A DNA stretch of 53,703 nucleotides from Acidobacteriota bacterium (lineage in GTDB: Bacteria; Acidobacteriota; UBA6911). Below, piece after piece: positions 27,405-35,101 of the stretch. A program made the position numbers and the translations under genes. Location of the stretch: the NCBI GenBank assembly GCA_016934295.1, contig JAFGTD010000002.1, forward strand, positions 1-53,703, given 5' to 3'. The stretch's first letter is position 1. Each line of letters opens with the position of its first letter. The notes under the pieces are model-generated. The model made no database searches, was not told the origin of the DNA, and was given only the letters and a program-made list of their open reading frames with translations.

Positions 27405-29414
27405 ATGAAATTTGCCCTGGTTCCAATGCTTGCTCTATTATTGGCTGCCTCAGGCATCGTACCGGCGTCTTTTACCCAGACCGGAAGAGAATCTTTTCCG
27501 CGGCCATCTATTGAGATTCAGCAATACCGAATTGAAGCAACGCTGATTCCCGACACGCACCAAATCGAGGCCGCCGCGACGATTCAGTTCCTGCCGAAAG
27601 AATCCACGGATTATATTGTTTTAGAGCTTAATGAAAACCTGTGGATGCAGAAAGTTTTAAACGAGGAAGGCATAGAGTTGGAGTTTGAAGACGGCGCCCT
27701 CGGCCCCGGAATTTTAACGGTGTTATTTTCCCGGCCGCTGGAAACGGGAACAAACGTGACAATTCGGCTCGAGTACAAAGGCGGGTTCGACAGGGATCCG
27801 TTCAGCCGGATTTACAGCCGGGATGAGAGCAACGCATATATAGGCATGGAAGGCAGTTATCTGATGTATGGCGCAAAATGGATTCCCGTCGATCGTTTGA
27901 TGGGAACCCGGGTTCCGACAACGATGGAAGTGACGGTTCCTCTGGGGATGACCGTGATAGGGCCGGGGAATCAGCAGCCCGTGGTAACCAGGGGCGTCAA
28001 TGAGACCTTTATATGGAATGCGGATACCCCGATTTTGGCGGGCTCTATGGTCGCGGGGCAGTATTTCCAGAGAGAATTGCAGGTCGGAGACTTTACCCTG
28101 GAATGTTTTGCAAAAGCCGAAAATCTGGAATCCATACAGCAAGAGGCAAAAACGGCAGCCGGGATTCTGGATTTTTATCGGAAAACCTACGGGCCTTCCG
28201 CTTCGGGGAGCCGTTACCGTCTGGTGGAAGTTGACGACAGGTTGAAGAACCAGCATGGGATGCTCGGGACGATATTTATTACCCGCGGGGAATTGACTCA
28301 ACCCTCTGATTCATCCCGCGATCTCGCACGGCGCATCGCGTATCAGTGGTGGCAGGAAACCGTCGGCGTCCGGGCCGCCACCGATCTTTGGCTCGAAGAC
28401 GGTATGGCGTACTATTCCGCGGCGAAGTATCGACAGAAGGAAAATGGAACGGACGCATACAAGGAAGAAATCGAAGACCTGGCCATACTGGCTTTAAAGT
28501 TCGAAAGCGCCAGCTCAGTTCGTGAAGGGCTGGATTTGGGATATAGGTCTGATCGATATGAGTCCGTCGTTGCGGGGAAGGGCGCCTGGGTGCTGAACAT
28601 GCTCAGCGGGCTGTTGGGAGATTCAAAATTCGACAGTCTGGTCCAGCAGTATATACAAGAATGTTCCGGCATGGGCGGAAGTACGGGAGAATTCCGGAAG
28701 ATTGCCGAATCGCTGTACGGCAAGGAACTTGGATGGTTTTTCACCCAATGGGTGGATGCCACAGGGGTTCCGGCTCTGGAATCGGATTATGTGGTTTACA
28801 AAACGGTGGATGGATTCAGGATCACAGGCGCCATTAAGCAGGACCGGGACCTGTTCCGAACGCCCGTGGAAGTCGCCGTGATCAGCGACAGCGAGGAAAC
28901 AATTGAACGGATCGACTTGAGCGGCAGATCGACTTCTTTCGATATGACCTCCTTTTCCAATCCCGAGAAGATTGTGCTGGATCCGAATAACAAACTGCTC
29001 CGAGATTCAAGCGAACTCCGGGCATCGGTCCAGCTTGCACTGGGCAACGACAGAAAGGATCAGAACGATTATATCGGAGCGGTTCGCGCCTATGAAAGCG
29101 CGTTGAAAATTAATCCGCAGCGTTCTCTGGCCCACTTCCGGCTGGCGGAGATTTTCTATGAACAGTTCAATCTCCAGTCGGCGGCAGATTCATTCCGGGA
29201 TGCCCTGAACGGCGATATGAATCCCCGATGGATTGAAGTATGGTGCTACATATATCTCGGCAAGATTTACGATATTTTAGCGCAACGGGCGCGCGCGATG
29301 GCTGAATACCAAAAAGCGATCAATACCAAGGACGATACCAACGGAGCCCAGGCCGAAGCGAACAAGTGGATTGCCACTCCCTTTGTCAGAAAACGCACAA
29401 TACTCGGGGAATAG
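27405..29414 (+). CDS. Secreted M1-peptidase-like protein without zinc ligands, with C-terminal TPRs
   Basis: This protein of about 669 residues starts MKFALVPMLALLLAASG, a signal peptide, after TTGGAG; ATGs at 27384 and 27399 are alternatives. The middle follows the M1 aminopeptidase fold: a beta domain with YLMYGAKWIPV, then RRIAYQWWQETVGVRAATDLWLEDGMAYYSA at about residues 308-338. In active enzymes this reads HExxHQWWG...WLNEGFA; here R, R and Y replace His, Glu and His, and the third ligand is D. No GxMEN motif is visible. The C-terminus (about 540-660) has TPR-like helices (AVRAYESALKINPQRSLAHFRLAEIF). It is probably a non-catalytic scaffold or binding protein in the periplasm. Confidence 0.75.
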   Translation: MKFALVPMLALLLAASGIVPASFTQTGRESFPRPSIEIQQYRIEATLIPDTHQIEAAATIQFLPKESTDYIVLELNENLWMQKVLNEEGIELEFEDGALGPGILTVLFSRPLETGTNVTIRLEYKGGFDRDPFSRIYSRDESNAYIGMEGSYLMYGAKWIPVDRLMGTRVPTTMEVTVPLGMTVIGPGNQQPVVTRGVNETFIWNADTPILAGSMVAGQYFQRELQVGDFTLECFAKAENLESIQQEAKTAAGILDFYRKTYGPSASGSRYRLVEVDDRLKNQHGMLGTIFITRGELTQPSDSSRDLARRIAYQWWQETVGVRAATDLWLEDGMAYYSAAKYRQKENGTDAYKEEIEDLAILALKFESASSVREGLDLGYRSDRYESVVAGKGAWVLNMLSGLLGDSKFDSLVQQYIQECSGMGGSTGEFRKIAESLYGKELGWFFTQWVDATGVPALESDYVVYKTVDGFRITGAIKQDRDLFRTPVEVAVISDSEETIERIDLSGRSTSFDMTSFSNPEKIVLDPNNKLLRDSSELRASVQLALGNDRKDQNDYIGAVRAYESALKINPQRSLAHFRLAEIFYEQFNLQSAADSFRDALNGDMNPRWIEVWCYIYLGKIYDILAQRARAMAEYQKAINTKDDTNGAQAEANKWIATPFVRKRTILGE

Positions 29415-29435
29415 GCGGTTCCTGCACAATACGAT

Positions 29436-29978
29436 ATGACTCCCTGGAAATTAAAAGCGCAGAAAATGCGGGTACCCTCAGGAACAGTGCTGGGTGTCGT
29501 CTTTCTCCTTTTCATGCACCCTTCCATGCGGTCCCTCTGGATCGGAGGCGTTATTTCCCTGGCCGGGGCATTGCTGCGTTTGTGGGCTGCCGGACATATT
29601 GTAAAGGGACGGGAATTGACTCGGAGCGGCCCCTATGCCTACTCCCGCAACCCTCTTTACCTTGGATCCTTATTTATGGCCCTGGGCATCATTATAGGCG
29701 GACAGGGATACTGGCTGCTGCCGGTGTTTGCGCTGTTTTTCATCACTTTTTACTTTCCCGTAATGAAGGCGGAGGAACAGGCACTGCTGCACAGCTACGG
29801 AGACGCGTTCATTGAATATTCGAAAAATGTCTCTCTTTTCATCCCCCGTTTCCGTTTGGCGGAGTATCCCGTTTCCGGTTTTCTCTGGTCCCGCGTCATC
29901 CGGAATCGGGAGCACCGCAATATCATCGGCCTGCTTTTTGCGGAAGCCGTTCTCATCCTGAAATACTTCTTCCTATAA
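29436..29978 (+). CDS. ICMT/phospholipid-methyltransferase-like membrane protein
   Basis: The 180-residue protein has four or five hydrophobic segments and the family motif GPYAYSRNPLYLGSLFMALG followed by EEQALLHSYGDAFIEYSKNV, typical of isoprenylcysteine-carboxyl-methyltransferase-like membrane methyltransferases. The RNP and E-E-x-x-L motifs bind S-adenosylmethionine. The substrate is not predictable. It starts 21 bases after the M1-like gene and is probably co-transcribed. No clear ribosome site precedes ATG 29436. Confidence 0.75.
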   Translation: MTPWKLKAQKMRVPSGTVLGVVFLLFMHPSMRSLWIGGVISLAGALLRLWAAGHIVKGRELTRSGPYAYSRNPLYLGSLFMALGIIIGGQGYWLLPVFALFFITFYFPVMKAEEQALLHSYGDAFIEYSKNVSLFIPRFRLAEYPVSGFLWSRVIRNREHRNIIGLLFAEAVLILKYFFL

Positions 29979-30176
29979 AGAATAAAGCGGACCGGTAGAT
30001 TGCCGGCCTCGAATAATTGCGCCTCGATGATCGCGGGCGGTTTTGAACCGATCGAATAATGATGATTAATGATTGACGAATCATAAGCGAAGATTGATGA
30101 TGATCGGGCATACTTACCGTAAACTTATGGACACGTTCAGCGGACGTAAATCGTCAAGCGCAAAAAGGAGCATCCT

Positions 30177-31397
30177 ATGAGTCAGCCAGCGGTTCCCATG
30201 TCTCAATCATCGGTTAAAGAGCGTCCCTACGCCTGGATAATTCTTCTCGCTGTGTACCTGGCCAGCCTCGCGGCGCCCCTCAATCAATTCAAGGTGCCGC
30301 CGATATTGGATCTGATAAATACCGAATTTAATATGGACCTTAGCGGTGGCGGCCTGTTTATGTCCGTCTTTTCCATTGCCGGCTGCATACTGGCGATCCC
30401 TGCCGCTTTAATCATTCAGCGACTGGGCCTGAAGATGGCGGGACTCATCGCCGTGGGTTCCGTGTTCGCAGGATCCCTGGTCGGGTCGCTGGCTGCAACG
30501 TCGTCGGTTCTATATGCCGGCCGCGTGATCGAAGGTGTGGGCATGGGGCTGATTATGGTGATGGCTCCTGCTGCAATTGCTTTATGGTTCCCGGCGAACC
30601 GGCGCGGGGCTCCCATGGCGTTGTGGGCCACCTGTGTTGGCATAGGAAGCATCTCCATGTACAATTTCGCCCCACTGCTTGCAACATCCTATGGGCTGAA
30701 ATCGGTATGGTGGCTGGGTACTATCGTCGCTTTTGTCGCATTCATTCTTTTCGCCGTCCTATTTCGATCGCCCAGGCCGGAAGAGAGGCTGGAGGAGCCT
30801 AAACCCGATGTTGACGCCGGGCCGGCAATTTCCTTTAAGGACGTAATGTCCAATAACCGGATGTGGATGCTCAGCCTGCAGTTTTTATGCTTCAACCTGG
30901 TTGTCATGGCTTTCAGCACATTTTATCCGACTTTTCTGCTCGAGGTTCGAGACTTTTCACTCGCCCGGGCTGCTTCAATGTCCAGCCTGATTATGGTTGT
31001 ATCGATTTTTGCCGGACCGCTGGCCGGCTACCTGACGGATCGCGTATGGAAGCGCAGGTACTGGATTCTATCCGCCTGGGTCATAGGAGCCGTTCTTTAT
31101 GCTTTCCCCTTCAGTGTAACCGGCTGGATGATTCCCGGATTGCTGATTTCCATGGGTATACTGACGGCGCCGATCGTTCCGGCAAGCTTTGCCGTAATTC
31201 CGGAGGTCGTCGGGTCTCCGAAACTGGCCGGGATGGGAATGGGCGTCATGGCCCTGGGGCAGAATGTGGGAATGTTGATAGGTCCCTGGGCATTCGGGCA
31301 TTCCATAGAAAACTTTGGTTGGCTGACTTCCTGTTACCTGTTGCTTCCGTTTTTCCTTGTGGCGTTCATCGCCACCTGGTTTGCAAAGGTTAAATAA
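30177..31397 (+). CDS. Major facilitator superfamily transporter
   Basis: The 406-residue protein has about twelve hydrophobic helices. Loop 2-3 after helix 2 and GRVIEGVGMGLIMVMAPAAIALWFPANRRGAPMALW are typical of NarK/CynX-like carriers. The second half repeats the pattern (GPLAGYLTDRVWKRRY). AGGAG sits seven bases before the ATG. It is a single-gene unit flanked by repeats, and its substrate cannot be assigned. Confidence 0.85.
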   Translation: MSQPAVPMSQSSVKERPYAWIILLAVYLASLAAPLNQFKVPPILDLINTEFNMDLSGGGLFMSVFSIAGCILAIPAALIIQRLGLKMAGLIAVGSVFAGSLVGSLAATSSVLYAGRVIEGVGMGLIMVMAPAAIALWFPANRRGAPMALWATCVGIGSISMYNFAPLLATSYGLKSVWWLGTIVAFVAFILFAVLFRSPRPEERLEEPKPDVDAGPAISFKDVMSNNRMWMLSLQFLCFNLVVMAFSTFYPTFLLEVRDFSLARAASMSSLIMVVSIFAGPLAGYLTDRVWKRRYWILSAWVIGAVLYAFPFSVTGWMIPGLLISMGILTAPIVPASFAVIPEVVGSPKLAGMGMGVMALGQNVGMLIGPWAFGHSIENFGWLTSCYLLLPFFLVAFIATWFAKVK

Positions 31398-31420
31398 TAC
31401 AATCGGAAATATTAGGGTTG

Positions 31421-31449
31421 TAGGGGCGAACCTTGTGTTCGCCCCTCCT
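31421..31449 (+). repeat. Hairpin repeat, copy 5
   Basis: GTAG precedes a perfect stem of GGGCGAAC and GTTCGCCC around CTTGT (31425-31445). It lies 24 bases after the MFS stop. Confidence 0.8.
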
Positions 31450-31479
31450 TCCGCCTCAAGACAATGGGCCCCACATCTC

Positions 31480-31600
31480 TCCCCCCTCCACCGGTGTCGG
31501 GGTCGGAATCGATATGGGGATCGGTCCCACTGGGCATTGCCTGCTTTCGATTCCGATAGCAATACCGAACCCGATACCGATTATGCTCCGCGAAAGAAGA
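31480..31600. repeat. Degenerate hexamer repeat of the GATACCGAT type, inverted halves
   Basis: The left half (GGTGTCGGGGTCGGAATCGA) and the right half (TCGATTCCGATAGCAATACC, then GAACCCGATACCGA) are roughly inverted copies built from TCGG/CCGA hexamers. With copy 5 of the hairpin repeat it fills most of the 310-base gap before the TonB receptor gene. Nothing in it looks coding. Confidence 0.6.
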
Positions 31601-31707
31601 CTCGGCCGCTTTGCGTTAGGTTTGCCTGCAGGCCTTGAACCGTAAGTCTTTACATTATTTTACAATTATTTCAGAAACAACTTTCTATTAAAGCGTATCC
31701 TGAGATC

Positions 31708-34700
31708 ATGAAAAAGCCCCAACTGGTTTTATTTCTGGTTCTCCTGGTTGTCGTCCCTTCCTTCTCCGAAGAGCCGGGATCGGTCGGCGGTACGGTTACG
31801 GATGCAAAGGGTGTACCGATACCGGGCGCAGATGTGCTTGTGTTCGACTGTGAGGGGAATAAGCTTATTGAGGCACTCACGGAACTGGAAGGTTCTTTTA
31901 CATTCAGGGAACTGCCGGTTGGAGCTTGTCGAATCGATGTAGAAATTGTCGGATTTCTCAAATCTGCCGGAAACGCTATCGACACCTCGACGGCTGACGG
32001 TTCCTGCTTAGAGATACACATGGAAAGCCTGCCACGCCCGGCAGGTGCCGAAATCCAGAAACAGGATGAAATGCAGGCGGAATCAGTGCCCGATCTTCCG
32101 TTTTTCCAGGACGCCGAGGTTACGGACCTGCCGGGCCTCAGCCAATATCAACCATTTCCTTCGGAGTCGGTAAACGAAGGAGATTCCCAGGTCTCATCCA
32201 CGGATAACCTGCTGCTTATAAATGGTAATTCGGTGACCCTGGACTCCGGCAACCTGGATGATCCCGATTTCCTGAGAAATATAATGGATTCGGCCCGGAT
32301 GATGGGATTCGGGCTTGAGGAGTTCGGCCCCGGAAGTCAATCCGGGCCGGGAAGTGGGGGAGAGGGCGGTGGTTTTACGGCTATGCAAGGAGGCCCTGGA
32401 GGCGGCGGTCCTGGAGGCGGTGGCCCCGGATTCGTACGAATGGGAGGAAGAGGCGGTCCTGGTGCTATGTTCCAGCAGTCCAAAATAGAGGGCAGCCTCT
32501 TCGAAACATACAGTAACTCCGCGCTCAATGCACGCAGCTATTCTCTGACGGGAGAAACCCTGCCGAAGCCCGTTCAGATCCAGAATAATTTTGGAATTAC
32601 ACTCGGTGGAGTTCTGCCATTTTTCGGCACTCAATCCGGCAGCCAGCGGGGATTTTCAGGAAGGGGACCGGGACGAGGAGGCATGCCGGGAGGTCAACCC
32701 GGTTGGAGTGTAACCTACAGCGGCAGTCGAAACCGGAATGCGCTCGATATTCTTACGACCGTGCCGACCGCTCTCGAGCGTTCCGGAGACTTTTCCCAGA
32801 CGTTCGTGCAAACATTGGTCGAAGATCCCGTAACAGGGCAGAAGGCAATCGCCTATCAACCTGTTCAGCTCTATACGGATCCGAATGATCCATCCTCCGC
32901 CTTCACAGGCATCGACGAAGTCGGTGCGATCGATCCTGCAGCGGCGGGCCTGCTGGAATTTATACCGGATGCCAACCTGCCCTGTGAACCGGGTGTCCCC
33001 TGCGTCAATAATTACGCTCTCCAGCGCAGCCTGATAAATGTATCCGACGAGGTCCAGGCGCGAGTTACCGGATTGCGTATTGCTTCGAAGCTGAATCTAA
33101 GCGTGGATTACAGCCTGAGCCGCAGAAATTCCCAGAACGCGGCTGTCTTCCCGGATCTGGATTCCACTCAGGATACCTTTTCCCAGAGAATGGGCATTTC
33201 CAGCACGACAATGTTCCCGCAGCGAATCATTGTGAACTGGCGGATAAATTTCGACAGGTCGCGTAACGAGAGCACGAATTCGTTTGCAAACAATCGAAAT
33301 GTGGCAGATGAGTTTGGGATAACGGGTGTGTCCCGGGATCCAATTAACTGGGGGCCGCCGACCATCAACTTTACGAGTTATGGAAATTTGTCTCTGTCAG
33401 CGCCGGCCTTTGACCGCAACCAGAATTTCAGTATCTCCGGAAGCCTCAACAAAATTGGAATTCGGCATTCCCTCAGAACCGGTGCAGATATCAACTGGTC
33501 CCAGCGGAATACTCAAAGCGACAGCAATGGGCGGGGCGCGTTTACATTCACGGGATATGCCACGGTGCTGTACGACTCCGAGGGCAACCAGGTAATGGGA
33601 ACCGGCTATGATTTCGCGGATTTTCTCCTGGGACTGCCGTATTCGACATCTCGCAGGTATGTCGATACAAGCGTCAACCCGATGGGAAACAGCCTCTATC
33701 TCAGAAGCCGATCCTGGAACCTTTACGTTATGGATAACTGGCAGATACGATCCAACCTGACGTTGAATTACGGTATCCGGTACGAGTATGCGGGGCCGAC
33801 ATACGAGAAATACGACCGGCTGGTCAGCCTGGATACTTCACCCGATCTGCAGGAAGTGGATCGGGTATTTCCCAACCAGGAGGGTCCGCTGAGCGGCCAG
33901 TACTTTTCCAGGTCAGTAGTGAATCCCGACCGGAATAATTTCGCTCCCCGCATCGGCATTGCCTGGAGACCGTCGAACCGTCTGCCCATTGTCGTTCGAG
34001 CCGGATATGGGGTCGGCTACGATACCAGCGGATATGCATCCATTGCCAGGCAGATGGTAAACCAGGCCCCGTTTGCGTTAAACCAGAATCTGGCTACGAG
34101 TTCGTCGAATCTGTTGACACTGCAGAATGGTTTTCCTGTCGATCCCAATACGGATATCCTGAATACCTATGCCATCGATCCGGATTACAGGGCGGCCTAT
34201 GCCCAGCAGTGGAACCTCGATATACAAACCCAGCTTTTCCGCATATACTCTCTGAATATCACTTACAGCGGCGCCAAGGGAACAGGGCTTGATATCATGC
34301 GAGCCCCCGTTCGCACGGAAAGCGGGTACAGCTACCTGTACCAGACCAACGGCGGCAATTCAATCTATCATGGTCTGGATATCCAAGTGTCCCGGCGGTT
34401 TTCCCGTGGTGTCAATTTGAGAGGTTCCTATACCTTTTCAAAAAGCATCGACAATGCTTCGGGCAGCGGCGGGGCATCCATCGCTCAGAACGATGCGGAT
34501 CTTGGTGCCGAGCGTTCCCTGAGCAGCCAGGACCGGCGCCACAATTTTCAGACCAACTTCGTGTACGAGTTTCCATTCGGTCAAAACCGGATGTTCTTTT
34601 CCAGCGCTTCGGATACGGTCCTTAATTTCGTTTCCGGTTGGACCGTCAACGGCAATTTATCCCTGTCCAGTGGGACGCCACTCACCGCACGCTATGCCAG

Positions 34701-35088
34701 TAGTAGCGGCAGCAGTTCCGGGGCTGCGCTTTATAGTTCGCTCAGACCGGATTCCACGGGCCTGCCGGTCAATCTCTCCCGGGAAGAACGCGCTATCGAT
34801 AGATATTTTAATACCGCCGCCTTCACTATTCCTGCAGGGGAGTACGGCAATGTCGGGCGTAACACCATTATCGGTCCCGGCACATATTTAGTAAATCTAT
34901 CGATTCGCAAAGGTTTCAATCTGGACGATAATTTCCGGAGGCTTGATTTAAGCTGGCAGATACAGAATCTATTGAACCACGCGAATTGGTCCAGAGTTGA
35001 AACTACACTCAATGCATTGAATTTCGGACAGGTGACCGGAGTCGGCGCCATGCGCTCGATGACTTTTAACCTTAGAATCCGATTTTAA
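31708..35088 (+). CDS. TonB-dependent receptor-like outer membrane protein with carboxypeptidase-regulatory-like domain
   Basis: The 1126-residue protein starts with the signal peptide MKKPQLVLFLVLLVVVPSF. A CarboxypepD_reg-like beta domain covers about residues 25-110 (GSVGGTVTDAKGVPIPGADVLV). The plug region is short and interrupted by a Gly-rich stretch (about 210-255, GGPGGGGPGGGGPG) and again at about 310-330 (GRGPGRGGMPGGQPG). A long barrel follows with RDNFAPRIGIAWRPS-like, SLNITYSGAKGTGL and RFSRGVNLRGSYTFSKSIDNA strands and a C-terminal LNLRIRF-type end. LDILTTVPTALERSGDFSQT is characteristic of Acidobacteria. It pairs with the VWFA gene 13 bases downstream. The cargo is unknown. Confidence 0.85.
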   Translation: MKKPQLVLFLVLLVVVPSFSEEPGSVGGTVTDAKGVPIPGADVLVFDCEGNKLIEALTELEGSFTFRELPVGACRIDVEIVGFLKSAGNAIDTSTADGSCLEIHMESLPRPAGAEIQKQDEMQAESVPDLPFFQDAEVTDLPGLSQYQPFPSESVNEGDSQVSSTDNLLLINGNSVTLDSGNLDDPDFLRNIMDSARMMGFGLEEFGPGSQSGPGSGGEGGGFTAMQGGPGGGGPGGGGPGFVRMGGRGGPGAMFQQSKIEGSLFETYSNSALNARSYSLTGETLPKPVQIQNNFGITLGGVLPFFGTQSGSQRGFSGRGPGRGGMPGGQPGWSVTYSGSRNRNALDILTTVPTALERSGDFSQTFVQTLVEDPVTGQKAIAYQPVQLYTDPNDPSSAFTGIDEVGAIDPAAAGLLEFIPDANLPCEPGVPCVNNYALQRSLINVSDEVQARVTGLRIASKLNLSVDYSLSRRNSQNAAVFPDLDSTQDTFSQRMGISSTTMFPQRIIVNWRINFDRSRNESTNSFANNRNVADEFGITGVSRDPINWGPPTINFTSYGNLSLSAPAFDRNQNFSISGSLNKIGIRHSLRTGADINWSQRNTQSDSNGRGAFTFTGYATVLYDSEGNQVMGTGYDFADFLLGLPYSTSRRYVDTSVNPMGNSLYLRSRSWNLYVMDNWQIRSNLTLNYGIRYEYAGPTYEKYDRLVSLDTSPDLQEVDRVFPNQEGPLSGQYFSRSVVNPDRNNFAPRIGIAWRPSNRLPIVVRAGYGVGYDTSGYASIARQMVNQAPFALNQNLATSSSNLLTLQNGFPVDPNTDILNTYAIDPDYRAAYAQQWNLDIQTQLFRIYSLNITYSGAKGTGLDIMRAPVRTESGYSYLYQTNGGNSIYHGLDIQVSRRFSRGVNLRGSYTFSKSIDNASGSGGASIAQNDADLGAERSLSSQDRRHNFQTNFVYEFPFGQNRMFFSSASDTVLNFVSGWTVNGNLSLSSGTPLTARYASSSGSSSGAALYSSLRPDSTGLPVNLSREERAIDRYFNTAAFTIPAGEYGNVGRNTIIGPGTYLVNLSIRKGFNLDDNFRRLDLSWQIQNLLNHANWSRVETTLNALNFGQVTGVGAMRSMTFNLRIRF

Positions 35089-35101
35089 CGGCGAGATATC
35101 C

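Noticed and set aside
31421-31638. Plus-strand frames over the hairpin and hexamer repeats
   Set aside because: The frames exist only because the repeats contain few stops; their residues are Pro/Ile repeats.
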